A stretch of 64,000 nt of DNA, taken from positions 682,001 to 746,000 of the forward strand of contig NZ_JARXYP010000001.1 of the NCBI RefSeq assembly GCF_029893805.1, read 5' to 3'. The notes under the pieces were generated by a model, which was given only the letters and a program-made list of their open reading frames with translations, was not told the DNA's origin and made no database searches. Of the stretch, positions 1 through 8,433 are shown one piece after another. The stretch is from Streptomyces sp. SAI-135. Lineage in GTDB: Bacteria; Actinomycetota; Actinomycetes; Streptomycetales; Streptomycetaceae. Every line of letters starts with the position of its first letter. Position 1 is the stretch's first letter. The position numbers and the translations under genes were made by a program.

Positions 1-788
1 TGCCGCACCGCCTGCTCGACGCCATCACGCATGCCGTGCTCGCCCCCGATCGCCAGAACCGGAATCTCCAGAGGCCCCTCGGCGGCCAGCGTGACCACCT
101 GGTCCCCGGACTCTCCAGCGCGGTAGAACTCGAAGCTCGCGTGCAAGGCGGCGGGGTCGCGCAGGGCGTCGACGTAGACGTCGACCGCAGTCTGCGGGAT
201 GGCCTCAGGACTGGCGGCTTTGGTGGCGAACTGGTAGCCGAAGTAGATCTCCTCGCGGCCGGACACCATGCGCTCGTTGATCTCGGCCAGACGGTTGAAG
301 ACGAAGTGCCAGGCCAGCTCGTTGACCTCGGGAGGCATGAGCAGTGGGGGCATCGGACTGAAGCCGGGGAGGACCGCTTCGGCCAGCACGAGCCTGCTCA
401 CCCGGTCGCGATGGCGAGCGGCGAGCACGTAGCCGACCATCATCCCCAGGTCGTAGCCCGCGACCTGGAAGCTGTCGTGGCCCAAGGAGGTCATCAGGCC
501 GGCCATGTCATCGGCCAGGGTTACCGCGTCGTACCCGCTGGCAGGCTTGCTGCTGGCACCCATGCCGCGCATGTCGGCGGCCACGACCGTGAAGTGCTCG
601 GCGAGAGCGGGCATCATCAGCCGCCAGCAGTACCAGAACTGAGGCCAACCCGGCAACAGCAGCAGCGCCGGGCCGGACCCGCCGACCACGGCGTGCAGTT
701 CGACGCCGTTCACCTCAACGGTGCGGCTGGTGAAGGTGTCGCTGAATCCGGCGGGAAGGTGCGGGACCGCGTCCGCGGTGAAAGGCAT
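1..788 (-). CDS. Alpha/beta hydrolase, epoxide-hydrolase-like (3' end cut by window)
   Basis: The first 262 codons are present and the C-terminus lies beyond the left edge. The reading frame starts at ATG 788 behind an AGGAG eight bases upstream. It shows an alpha/beta-hydrolase core: an oxyanion-type PGWP near residues 46-49, a strand ending VVAADMRGMGAS near 68-79, and a nucleophile elbow AGYDLGMMVG with Asp about residue 113. An aspartate in that position is the pattern of epoxide hydrolases and haloalkane dehalogenases, whereas esterases use serine. The His and second acid of the triad are not all visible. It is transcribed divergently from the TetR gene at 881, which probably represses it through the palindromes between them. 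Substrate unknown. Confidence 0.88.
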   Translation of the reverse strand, partial: MPFTADAVPHLPAGFSDTFTSRTVEVNGVELHAVVGGSGPALLLLPGWPQFWYCWRLMMPALAEHFTVVAADMRGMGASSKPASGYDAVTLADDMAGLMTSLGHDSFQVAGYDLGMMVGYVLAARHRDRVSRLVLAEAVLPGFSPMPPLLMPPEVNELAWHFVFNRLAEINERMVSGREEIYFGYQFATKAASPEAIPQTAVDVYVDALRDPAALHASFEFYRAGESGDQVVTLAAEGPLEIPVLAIGGEHGMRDGVEQAVR

Positions 789-816
789 AGGTGTCTCCTC
801 GTGCGGACCCAACCGT

Positions 817-869
817 AAGTGGATGAGTCATCCGCTTCAAGGTAACACAAGCGGATAGAGTATCTGGTT
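817..869. promoter_or_regulatory. Tandem palindromic operator for the divergent TetR/hydrolase pair
   Basis: Positions 817-837 form a 21-base palindrome with nine of ten pairs matching, with arms AAGTGGATGA and TCATCCGCTT. A weaker copy with the left arm AAGCGGATA lies at 849-869. Their centres are 32 bp apart, about three helical turns, so dimers would bind the same face of DNA. The location between two divergent starts fits autoregulation by the TetR protein encoded at 881. Confidence 0.6.
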
Positions 870-880
870 ATGCTGTGGGT

Positions 881-1453
881 ATGAGCACCCCGCCGTTGCG
901 CAAGGACGCCGCCCGGAACTGGCGCCACATCGTCGAGACCGCCCGGCAGTATGTCGATGAGGGCAAATCCCTGCAGCTCAACGATGTGGCGCGGACCGCA
1001 TCCATCGGCGTGGCCACCGTCTACCGGCACTTTCCGACGCCGGAAGCGCTGCTGGAGACCGTCGCGCTGCCTGCCATCGAGCAGCTGCTGCGGCGAGCCG
1101 AGGACGCCTTGGCCGAGGACGACCCATGGACGGCGTTGCGTGACTTCCTCGCCGCGGTGATCGAAGTCCTGCTGACCGACCCGGCGGTCCCTCCCGTGTT
1201 CGCCGCAGCCACTGACAGCTTGGAGCAGACCGGCGACCTCAAACGAAGGCTCGGCACAGCCTTCGCTGAGCTGCTGGCACGCGCGCACGCGGCGGGAGTC
1301 ATCGATCCCGGCGTCACCGAGTCGGACATGACCCCTCTCATGTGCGGCATCGCCTACTCCGCGAACATCCAGAGTGCCCTCGACCCGACCGAACGAGCCG
1401 CACTCGGCCTGCGCTACCTCGACCTGCTCCTCACCGGCTTGCACCGCCCGTGA
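881..1453 (+). CDS. TetR family transcriptional regulator
   Basis: 190 residues. The N-terminal helix-turn-helix runs from about residue 10 to 55 and includes VARTASIGVATVYRHFPTPE, the usual recognition helix and following positions of TetR proteins. The C-terminal ligand domain is helical and unassigned. I start it at ATG 881; GTG 875 is in frame two codons earlier, and neither has a strong Shine-Dalgarno sequence. It is divergent from the hydrolase at 788 and has two palindromes upstream, so it likely represses itself and that gene. The ligand is unknown. Confidence 0.9.
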   Translation: MSTPPLRKDAARNWRHIVETARQYVDEGKSLQLNDVARTASIGVATVYRHFPTPEALLETVALPAIEQLLRRAEDALAEDDPWTALRDFLAAVIEVLLTDPAVPPVFAAATDSLEQTGDLKRRLGTAFAELLARAHAAGVIDPGVTESDMTPLMCGIAYSANIQSALDPTERAALGLRYLDLLLTGLHRP

Positions 1454-1793
1454 CCAGGACAGCTCTCAGAGGGACAGCACACCAGCGCGTCAGTCACGGC
1501 AACTGTCGACAGCTGCTGCGGATCATTGTGTGGACTCGGCGTGAGCATGCCAACGGCAGTGGCAGAGGCGGGCGCGGTGTTGATGGCGGCGCCGGGTGGA
1601 CCACCACAGCGGGTGGGCCTGCGCGGGCTCGTTCCGGTCGGCCTGGAGGGCACGCCCCAAGGCGGCGGTCCAGGAAGGCAAAGGCGACTCAGGCGATCCG
1701 TACAGGTAGCCGGCGTAGAGGTAGCCCGGCGTACAGGTAGCCCGGCATAGGTTGACGACGTGCGTCTGCTGCGGGCTCCTGACGGCGACATCA
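1454..1793. other. Non-coding or decayed stretch with a short tandem repeat
   Basis: No open frame here shows a recognisable protein. The only structure I see is the tandem repeat at 1700-1746. The stretch leads into transposase remnants and is probably decayed mobile-element DNA. Confidence 0.4.
1700..1746. repeat. Three tandem copies of a 15-16 bp unit
   Basis: Three adjacent copies of GTASAGGTAGCCCGGC (S is C or G): 1700-1714 with one base missing, 1715-1730 and 1731-1746. The last two differ by one base. There are no spacers, so this is not a CRISPR array. It lies next to a decayed transposase and has no visible function. Confidence 0.75.
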
Positions 1794-2090
1794 TCAGCGG
1801 AGCGGGCGCCGACCAGTCCCCAGCAGCTTCGACGGCTGCACCACCTCGGGCCTCACATCCCGGTGGCTCGGGCCGCCTTTTGCTCCGGCAGGTCGTTCGG
1901 CCAGGCGGCGGCCCTTACGGAAGTCGAAATCGTCGGTACCGAGTATCTCGACCTCGCCGATCTCTGGCTCGGGCAGGCCTCGGATCATCCGCAGCAGGCT
2001 GCCCCTGCCTGTGCCGATTCGGCTACCAGGCGGGCGCCGGCCCGGCCTGTCGGCGCCAATCCGCTCTGCGTCAAGGCCCGCCTGACAGCA
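1794..2090 (-). pseudogene. ISL3-family transposase remnant
   Basis: The minus-strand translation contains SRIGTGRGSLLRMIRGLPEP, then EILGTDDFDFRKGRR. In ISL3 transposases the same order is a helix ending in LLR, a LPDPE-like turn, and the catalytic LGVDDFAFRRG block, so this is the centre of such an enzyme with the first catalytic Asp. After KGRR the similarity stops and the frame ends at a stop. The N-terminal zinc-finger part and the rest of the catalytic domain are missing. It is a fragment and cannot encode a functional transposase. No terminal inverted repeats were found. Confidence 0.62.
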
Positions 2091-2403
2091 GGGAATGACG
2101 ACTGATCTGTCCGGCGCAGGTCACTGCCGTGCAAGCAGTGGGCATTCCGGGTAATTCCCGGTCGGCCAGGGTGAGTTGCTCCGGCCCGCAGCAGCGGGGC
2201 CAGGCCCCGGTCGGAAGGAGCGTACGGGACGGCCTGGGCAACTCGTGGCCTGGGCTGCCATCGCCGTCAAAACATGCGATGCGCAGCGCCGGCAGCCGCA
2301 GTGCGCTCCAGGAGTGGCCCGGTGGTACCCGGTCCTGGCGATCAGCACCCGCGGCGACTCAGGCTTAAGCCACTGCCGGCCCGAATCAGTGACGACCTCG
2401 CGG
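2091..2403. other. No gene seen between two transposase remnants
   Basis: Frames here give short Pro/Arg/Gly-rich translations without a family signature. It is probably decayed DNA between two insertion-sequence fragments. Confidence 0.35.
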
Positions 2404-2630
2404 TTACGGACCGCTCCCCTGCGGTCCCTGTATGCCCTTGCCCTCGACCAGGTGCCGCATCACGTCCGGATGCGGCACCGTGGAGAAGAGGGCCAGCGAG
2501 CACGAAGTCCACCACCGACCGGGCCGGCAGCAGCCGTCCAGGCTGCTCCGCCCGCGCACACCCGGCCGTTTACACGAACCATCAACCTGATGGATGTACC
2601 AGGTCAGCAACTGCGAGGCAGATGAGTCAC
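2404..2630 (-). pseudogene. IS4-type transposase N-terminal remnant with a frameshift
   Basis: In one minus-strand frame the translation reads RAEQPGRLLPARSVVDFVLA; one base out of frame it continues LALFSTVPHPDVMRHLVEG. Joined, these give the R-LLPAR-VVYFVLALALFS-Y-V-R-L-EG pattern that I know from the N-terminal domain of Streptomyces IS4-family transposases. A one-base shift near 2490 separates the halves, and no catalytic domain follows. It is a second dead insertion element close to the ISL3 fragment. Confidence 0.5.
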
Positions 2631-2767
2631 CGGCGCTCACAGTCCGTGTGGGTTCCGGCGAGGTCGCCAGTCAGCGATCGAAGCGACTGAAGCGACTGAA
2701 GTCCCGGCAATACCAACGCAGTTCCGTGCGGCATGGCGACACCTACGAGTGACCCATGCCACTCGTC

Positions 2768-3325
2768 TCAGCCGGCAGTCGGCGGCTTGGAGCCGTTCAT
2801 GATGTTGGCGATCGGTCCGATGAGGAACCACTTGCCATCGACACCCTGGCCCTTGATCTGCTGCGGAGCGGTGTCGCCCGTGTAGTAGTACAGCGGGTGG
2901 CCCCCGTAGGTGACCTGCTTTGTGCCATCCGTCCGGTTGATGGTGCCCAGGCTGCTCGGCACGGTGTACTTGCCGACCACGGTCACCGGCTTGTCCGTCG
3001 TGAGCGGGGGCCACTTCTTGGCACACGCGTCATAGCAGGTGGACGCCGACTTCGTGTCCTTCATGTTCAGATACAGCGTGCGTCCGGCCGTATCAGTGAG
3101 CCAGATGCCCGCCTTGCCCTTCGCGGTCTTCAGGACCAACTTCGAGCCGGAGTCGGCCGAGTCGGGCGCCTCTGAGGCCGGCGTCGACTTCGGCGCCTCC
3201 GAAGCCGTGGTCGAGCTGGCGGCCGACGAGTCATCGGAAGAGCTACTGCACGCCGCCGCGAACGTCGCCAGGGCTGCGAGGGAAAGGCCGAGGCCAAGCG
3301 TTCGTACTGATTTCGTGTGGAGCAT
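2768..3325 (-). CDS. Secreted lipoprotein with Yx(F/W/Y)xxD-type repeats
   Basis: 185 residues. An export signal with a lipobox (LATFAAAC, Cys about 26) is followed by a Ser/Ala/Pro-rich linker and then the paired repeat domain of unknown function (Lipoprotein_15 type). Typical pieces are [19 protein letters not shown] and LYYYTGD. I start at ATG 3325 because AAGG lies six bases upstream; ATG 3331 overlaps that ribosome site. It should be anchored outside the membrane. The family often sits near redox genes, but its role is not established. Its promoter at about 3395-3441 carries the same GAACGTTC-type operator (here GAACATTC) as the molybdoenzyme, P450 and terpene operons. Confidence 0.88.
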   Translation of the reverse strand: MLHTKSVRTLGLGLSLAALATFAAACSSSSDDSSAASSTTASEAPKSTPASEAPDSADSGSKLVLKTAKGKAGIWLTDTAGRTLYLNMKDTKSASTCYDACAKKWPPLTTDKPVTVVGKYTVPSSLGTINRTDGTKQVTYGGHPLYYYTGDTAPQQIKGQGVDGKWFLIGPIANIMNGSKPPTAG

Positions 3326-3394
3326 GACCATCCTTAGTCATCCGCGGCGAAGAGGGACTCGTCGTCCGCATATGTAGCGCTCGATACAACGGTG

Positions 3395-3441
3395 AACTTA
3401 GTGGGCCTTTGTAACCAATGTCAAGACCGAACATTCTATCT
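3395..3441 (-). promoter_or_regulatory. Promoter with GAACATTC operator (site A)
   Basis: On the minus strand a TTGACA -35 box (3419-3424) and a TAAGTT -10 box (3395-3400) are 18 bases apart, about 70 bases upstream of the lipoprotein start. The operator at 3424-3441 reads AGACCGAACATTCTATCT on the plus strand and abuts the -35 box. It matches AGAnnGAACGTTCnnTCT at all but one defined position. Confidence 0.68.
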
Positions 3442-3583
3442 CGCGGACCTGCGGCAGGTGGTCTCGACCACCTTGATCCGCAGACTCCTGCGCAGTGCCG
3501 GCACTTGAGGAAGGCTGGAGCCGGCCGCGCCACAACCGACGGCCCGCGACGCGACGGTGGCACCCCCAGCCGATGGCAACCGC

Positions 3584-5227
3584 TCAGGAAACCTTCACGG
3601 TGATGGTGTGATAGCCGGTCGCGCCGTCCGGGACCACGTCCTGGACGACCGAGGTCTGCACAGCACCCGTGCCGTCGGTCGCACGCACCTTGACCTTGTG
3701 CGAGCCCTTGGACGCGTCCGCCCACTCATAGGACCATTGCCGCCAGGTGTCCGGCGTATCCGACGCCGCCAGCGTCGCCTCCCGCCAAGGCCCGTTGTCG
3801 ATCTGGACTTCCACTGCGGCTACGCCGCGGTGGGTGGCCCAAGCCGTTCCGGCAAGCACCACGTTCCCGGCCGGTACGGTTGCCCCGCTCTTCGGCACTT
3901 CGATCCGGGACGCGGTCTTGACCGGCGCCTCCGGAGAATAGCCGCGCGGCGTCCAGTACGCGTCGGACTTGGCGAACGTCGTGATCTCCAGATCGGTCAG
4001 CCACTTGGTGGCGGACACATATCCGTACAGCCCTGGAATCAGCATCCGGCACGGGAAGCCGTGCTTGACCGGCAGCGTCTCACCGTTCATCGCGACCGCC
4101 AACATCGCCTGCCTGCCGTCGAGTACCGCTTCGACGGGCGAGCCGATCGTCATCCCGTCCGTCGAGGTGGACAGGATCATGTCCGCCCCGCGGTGGACGC
4201 CGGCGCGGCGCAGCAGCGGCGCCAGTGGCGTCCCCAGCCAGCGAGCGTTGCCGACGTACGGTCCGCCCACGGGGTTCGAGACACAGGTCAAGGTCAGGTC
4301 CTGTTCCTCGAACCTGTAGGAGAGCAGCTCTTCGAAAGAGATCTCGAACGGGCGGTCCACCATGCCGTGAATCTTCAGCTTCCAGTCCCTCGGGTCCACA
4401 TGAGGGAGGGTGAGCGCCGTGTCGACGCGGTAGAACTGAGAGGTCGGAGTGATGAACGGACTGAGCCCGCTCACGTTCGGGTGCACCGCGGCCGGAGGCT
4501 GGGGCAGCTTTTTCGCCGGAGTCGGCAGTACGACCTTCGCCCGCGCGTCAGAAACGTTGTAGCGCTTCTTTATCCATGCCTTCCCGCCGTATCCGGCCAC
4601 CAGGGCACCCGCAGCGGTACCCACTGTGCCGAGGACAAAGCGGCGCCTCTCGGTCAACTCGGCGGAGGACTCCGACTGCCTGAGCGACAAGTTCGTGAGC
4701 CATCGCAATATCAAGGCCGCGACGAGCCCGGCGAGCAGGGAGGGGAACAGCCAGCTGGTTTCCGCAGTCGGTCGTGTGACAGCGACGATCGCGCCGACCA
4801 CTCCGACCGCCACGGTGAGGATGCTGGCAAGGGTCAGCCGAGTGCGGGCGAGCACGCCGTCCACGGCCGCCGCCAACGCCAGCGTCACATAGACGCCGAT
4901 CAGCAGCACGGTCTTGTCGTTACTGCCGAAGTTGCGAATCGCGAACTGCTCAAGCCACGTAGGCGTGATGCTGATCGCCCAGTTGCCGGCTGCTGTCACC
5001 GGCGCGGACGCTTCCCCCGTAGCCACCGCGATCAGCTCGCCCACCGCAAGCCCCGCGCCGCCGGCCACCAGGCCGAGCAGCGCCCCACGGGCGATCCGCC
5101 CGGCCCGGGAAGTCCGGCGCTTGGGCGAGGTGGGGCCCACCTCTTGCGGTGCTTGCCCTCCTTGCAGATACAGCTCGGGCCCGTCTGCCGCTTCGCCCTC
5201 AGTACCGCCGGGCTGCTGGTCGCTCAT
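3584..5227 (-). CDS. Membrane-anchored molybdopterin-dependent oxidoreductase (sulfite-oxidase fold)
   Basis: 547 residues. The N-terminal third has several hydrophobic membrane segments. It is followed by a linker and then a molybdopterin domain of the sulfite oxidase/YedY type. The likely Mo-ligating cysteine is in LTLTCVSNPVGG (about residue 315), followed by YVGNARWLGTPLAPLLRRAG and KHGFPCRMLIPGLYGY. The C-terminal part looks like the Mo-cofactor dimerisation domain. The start is ATG 5227 with GGCGGA six bases upstream; a GTG at 5257 is also in frame. The catalytic domain is probably outside the membrane. Physiological substrate and electron partner are unknown. It has the shared operator at its promoter. 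Confidence 0.88.
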   Translation of the reverse strand: MSDQQPGGTEGEAADGPELYLQGGQAPQEVGPTSPKRRTSRAGRIARGALLGLVAGGAGLAVGELIAVATGEASAPVTAAGNWAISITPTWLEQFAIRNFGSNDKTVLLIGVYVTLALAAAVDGVLARTRLTLASILTVAVGVVGAIVAVTRPTAETSWLFPSLLAGLVAALILRWLTNLSLRQSESSAELTERRRFVLGTVGTAAGALVAGYGGKAWIKKRYNVSDARAKVVLPTPAKKLPQPPAAVHPNVSGLSPFITPTSQFYRVDTALTLPHVDPRDWKLKIHGMVDRPFEISFEELLSYRFEEQDLTLTCVSNPVGGPYVGNARWLGTPLAPLLRRAGVHRGADMILSTSTDGMTIGSPVEAVLDGRQAMLAVAMNGETLPVKHGFPCRMLIPGLYGYVSATKWLTDLEITTFAKSDAYWTPRGYSPEAPVKTASRIEVPKSGATVPAGNVVLAGTAWATHRGVAAVEVQIDNGPWREATLAASDTPDTWRQWSYEWADASKGSHKVKVRATDGTGAVQTSVVQDVVPDGATGYHTITVKVS

Positions 5228-5450
5228 GCGTTTTCCGCCAAAGTCGTAGCCCGGCACCAGAGGACCGAACCGGCTGATGTGGGGACGGGGCCGTCGTACG
5301 ACGTGACACTCACGTCGGTCCGCCCTGCGGCCGCGGGTGGGACAGCGGGGGGCGAGTCAACGGTGATCACGGTGATCCCTTCAGTAGGCGATGCCGCGGT
5401 CAGCCTCCCCCGAGGACAAGCGCGTGCAGAGAGCCGCTGGGCTTGAGCTC

Positions 5451-5520
5451 AGACTGAACGTTCTATCTCGGGCAAGCATCACGGTTTCACCTACACCTGT
5501 CAAGAAAGAACGTTCTCCCC
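5451..5520 (-). promoter_or_regulatory. Promoter flanked by two GAACGTTC operators (site B)
   Basis: On the minus strand a TTGACA (5498-5503) has an operator against its upstream side (5503-5520, AGAAAGAACGTTCTCCCC on the plus strand). A second operator, AGACTGAACGTTCTATCT, lies at 5451-5468, where -10 or transcription start would be. Centres are 52 bp apart. The -10 box is weak (GATGCT at 5475-5480). It faces the molybdoenzyme start at 5227. Confidence 0.65.
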
Positions 5521-6640
5521 TACATCGAACACGCCGATCCTTACGCGCACACCTCCCGCACGGCCATCGCACCCGGCCAGGCGAGTGCCCTCTGCCTCAC
5601 AGCAGACCCAGTAGCCGCACTCCGGGCTCAGACCTCGTACCCCACGACAGCTTGCGGCGGTCGTGGCGCACCACCGCCCAACCCCTCCGGGGCCCCCGCA
5701 GAGTCACCAACTCAACTTGAAGAGCACAGATTCCCAGAGAGCATCCGCAGACGGGCCGTACGCTGACGGTCGGCGCCAAGAACGGCCAGCCGGCGGGTGG
5801 TGCTGCGGCCGCCGCTCCCAGCACACGTGTCGCAGACCGATCCCCGTCACCCGGCTCGAAAGCCTCCGCCGGACCGGTGTGCTGCGGTATCCGGAAGACA
5901 GGGGACATGGGAGCCCTTTCGCCCGTATCGGAGGGTGAGACGCCGGTAGCCGAACGGCCAGGCGATCGACCTCGTCCAGCAGTGCCGGCTGAGTCGCGTG
6001 ATGCGCGGACCAGTCCCCCTCGTTCGACCGGACGGAGCCGGCGAGGTACGCGCCGGGAGCAATGGCGGGTATGGCAACGACAAGCGGTTTGAGAGCGAGC
6101 CTGTTCATGCAGGGTTCTCACGGTCGGCTCATCCCCGGTTCCCGGCCCTCGTCCAATGACGAGATCGATGCGCTCAGGATGCGGTCGGCAGCGTACCGAA
6201 CTATTCGCCACCAAGATCGGATTGTGATGGGGGGTCAGAACTCCCCGGGAACCCAGCCGGATCGATGAAGTCGACGTAGCGGTATGGGCGATTAGCACCA
6301 CAGGCGGGCAGGTACGGATCGCAGGCGAATGGTGATCTCGGCGTACCACAGTCGCCGGGCACCCGGTGGCCTCGACCTGCTGGGGGCACGCAGTCGTCTC
6401 ACGCGAGGTGTCGGCGACCGTGCCGGCGGCCTCGATTGTCGCGAGTTCCAGTACGGAAAGCAGCACGTTTCGATCAGGCGATCACCATGACATTCGATGG
6501 GCGGCTGGCCGAAAACAGCTGCCTCGCCTACGGGAACAGGTGAGGCGCACCCTCCCACCATGCGCGCGATCCTTATTAGTTCCTTAGGCCTTCCAGACCC
6601 GCCCAACCCTTCCCCTTACGCCCTCACTACGTTCTCTCAT
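5521..6640. other. Gene-poor 1.1 kb stretch, no supported gene
   Basis: Open frames of up to 289 codons exist but have biased, low-complexity translations with no domain I recognise. Minus-strand pieces around 5704-6108 start with a hydrophobic, protein-like run and then lose it, so a decayed gene is possible. I cannot name it. Confidence 0.4.
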
Positions 6641-6646
6641 ATTGCG

Positions 6647-6718
6647 CGGGAGAACGTTCGGTCTTGACACTTGTCAGGCGGCGTGCCTAGATTCGTTGCC
6701 GTACCGAACGTGCTTGAT
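6647..6718 (+). promoter_or_regulatory. Promoter with GAACGTTC operator (site C)
   Basis: Operator core at 6647-6664 (CGGGAGAACGTTCGGTCT), then an overlapping TTGACA at 6664-6669, an 18-base spacer and TAGATT at 6688-6693. A degenerate second site, with GAACGTGC, is at 6706-6713, centred 54 bp downstream of the first. The arrangement is the same as at sites B and D. It directs transcription toward the P450 gene at 7005. Confidence 0.72.
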
Positions 6719-7004
6719 CTGGGAGTCCGGCTGACGATTCTGCTGATCGACGGATGACAAGTCGTGTCGACGTGCTGAACGGGTCGGAAGCCGACGAGCC
6801 GCGTCACCGGACCGCATGAGGGCGCCGCCAGACAGGGCACCGTCAGCATGACGTCCGTGTCCAGGGAAACAAGTGCGGAAAATCCCTTGATGCAGACTCC
6901 GGCCCGCCGCGCCGCAAGCAGAGCAGCGAGGGAAGACGCGGTCAACCACGGCCGCATTTCTCCCGTGTTCACGGGCCACACACATGCCGCAACGAGAGGC
7001 TGTC

Positions 7005-8384
7005 ATGCCTGCAATAGAAACGATTCCTCGTGCGTCTGGAATCCTTCCTCTACTTGGCCACATTGCACCCTTGGCTCGCGATCCCCTGGCGTTTGTGTCG
7101 AACCTGCACAGCTACGGCCCCCTGGTGCGCATACAGATGGGAACCAAGCCCGTCGTATTGGTCAACGATCCTGCCGTGATCCGCAAAGTGCTCCTCGACG
7201 ACCGCACCTTCGACAAGGGCGGGCCACTGTTCGAGCGGGGCCGGGAGGCCCTCGGCAATGGCCTCATCACCTGCCCGCACAGTGACCACCGGCGAGCGCG
7301 CCGCCTCTCACAGCCCGCGTTTCATCCGAAGCGGATGGCAGGCTACGCGGCGACCATGACCGAACAGGCCGACAAGGTCACGCGCTCCTGGCACGACGGT
7401 CAGGTCCTGGACGTGACCAGCGAAATGATGGCCCTGACGGTCGAAGTCACCGTGCGGACGCTGTTCACGAACTCGCTGCCCCGCGCCACGGCATCGCAGA
7501 TCACGGACGACTTCCTCACCCTGATGACCGGGTTCTTCCGGCGAATGATCTCGCCGCCTCTGCTCAACCAGGTTCCCAGCAAAGGCAATCGCGAGTACGC
7601 CCAGGCCATCCGCCGCCTCCGTGGGGCCGTTGGCGACCTCATCGCCGTCCGGCGAGCAGACGAATCCGACCACGGCGACCTGTTGTCCGCGCTGTTCAGC
7701 GCAGCCGACCCGGACAGCATGACGGGCCGGACAGACACCGAACTCGTCGACGAGGTCCTCACGTTCCTCCTTGCCGGTACCGAGACCACCGCGGGCACGC
7801 TGTCCTGGGCGATGCACCTGCTGTCGCAGCACCCCGAGGTCGAGCGCCGGGTGTACCAGGAAGTCGAGAGCGCCCGGCACGGATCTCCTCTGGACTTCAC
7901 TCACCTGCCGGCGCTGGAGACAACCGGGAACGTGGTCAAGGAGACTCTGCGGCTCTATCCGGCGGTGTGGATGCTGACCCGGGTCACGACCTCTGACGTC
8001 GTCCTGGATGGTCACCTTCTCCCGGAGGGCACGATCGTCGCATTCAGCCCGTACCAGGTCCATCGTCGGGCCGACCTGTACGACGAGGCAGATCAGTTCG
8101 TCCCGGACCGCTGGCGTGACCGTTCACCGGCACAGGAGATCTACATCCCGTTCTCCGCCGGCCCGCGCAAATGCATGGGCGACCAGTTCGCGCTGACGCA
8201 GGCGACGTTGGCGGTGGCCACCGTCGTCTCGCGCTGGCAGCTTTCGCCCGTCACCGACAAACCCCTGCAACCGTCCGTCAAAGCCTCCCTGACTCCGCGC
8301 CGACTGCGCCTGCGTGTGACGGCCCGCGGTTCTCAGCGGCAAGCGGACGAGCCGGCCGGGGGCACGACCCATGCCGAGGGCTGA
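7005..8384 (+). CDS. Cytochrome P450, terpene-oxidase-like
   Basis: 459 residues, a full-length class I bacterial P450. The I-helix is LLAGTETTAG (about 255-264), the K-helix ExxR is ETLR (313-316) and the heme loop is FSAGPRKCMGDQF with thiolate Cys about 390. The N-terminal PLLGH and GDLLSALF segments resemble P450s that oxidise sesqui- and diterpenes in Streptomyces. The start ATG 7005 follows GAGAGG by five bases. The next gene begins 50 bases downstream and is surely co-transcribed. It resembles the P450s at 49504 and 50900. The likely role is oxidation of a product made by, or acted on by, the downstream 674-residue protein. Redox partners are not in the window. Confidence 0.92.
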   Translation: MPAIETIPRASGILPLLGHIAPLARDPLAFVSNLHSYGPLVRIQMGTKPVVLVNDPAVIRKVLLDDRTFDKGGPLFERGREALGNGLITCPHSDHRRARRLSQPAFHPKRMAGYAATMTEQADKVTRSWHDGQVLDVTSEMMALTVEVTVRTLFTNSLPRATASQITDDFLTLMTGFFRRMISPPLLNQVPSKGNREYAQAIRRLRGAVGDLIAVRRADESDHGDLLSALFSAADPDSMTGRTDTELVDEVLTFLLAGTETTAGTLSWAMHLLSQHPEVERRVYQEVESARHGSPLDFTHLPALETTGNVVKETLRLYPAVWMLTRVTTSDVVLDGHLLPEGTIVAFSPYQVHRRADLYDEADQFVPDRWRDRSPAQEIYIPFSAGPRKCMGDQFALTQATLAVATVVSRWQLSPVTDKPLQPSVKASLTPRRLRLRVTARGSQRQADEPAGGTTHAEG

Positions 8385-8433
8385 CCGAGCAGCCCACGGT
8401 GACGCGCTGAAGCACTCCATGGAGCGATGAGCC

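Noticed and set aside
1700..1746. Tandem repeat considered as a CRISPR array
   Set aside because: Units are 15-16 bp and adjacent with no spacers, and no cas genes are present.
3557..5446. 629-codon plus-strand open frame
   Set aside because: It is the shadow of the molybdoenzyme on the other strand; its translation is Arg/Gly-rich with no domain.
5503..5520. GAACGTTC sites considered as LexA boxes
   Set aside because: Actinobacterial LexA sites have four bases between GAAC and GTTC; here the halves touch.
5597..6466. 289-codon minus-strand open frame
   Set aside because: Composition is not protein-like and no motif was found; high G+C makes long chance frames common.
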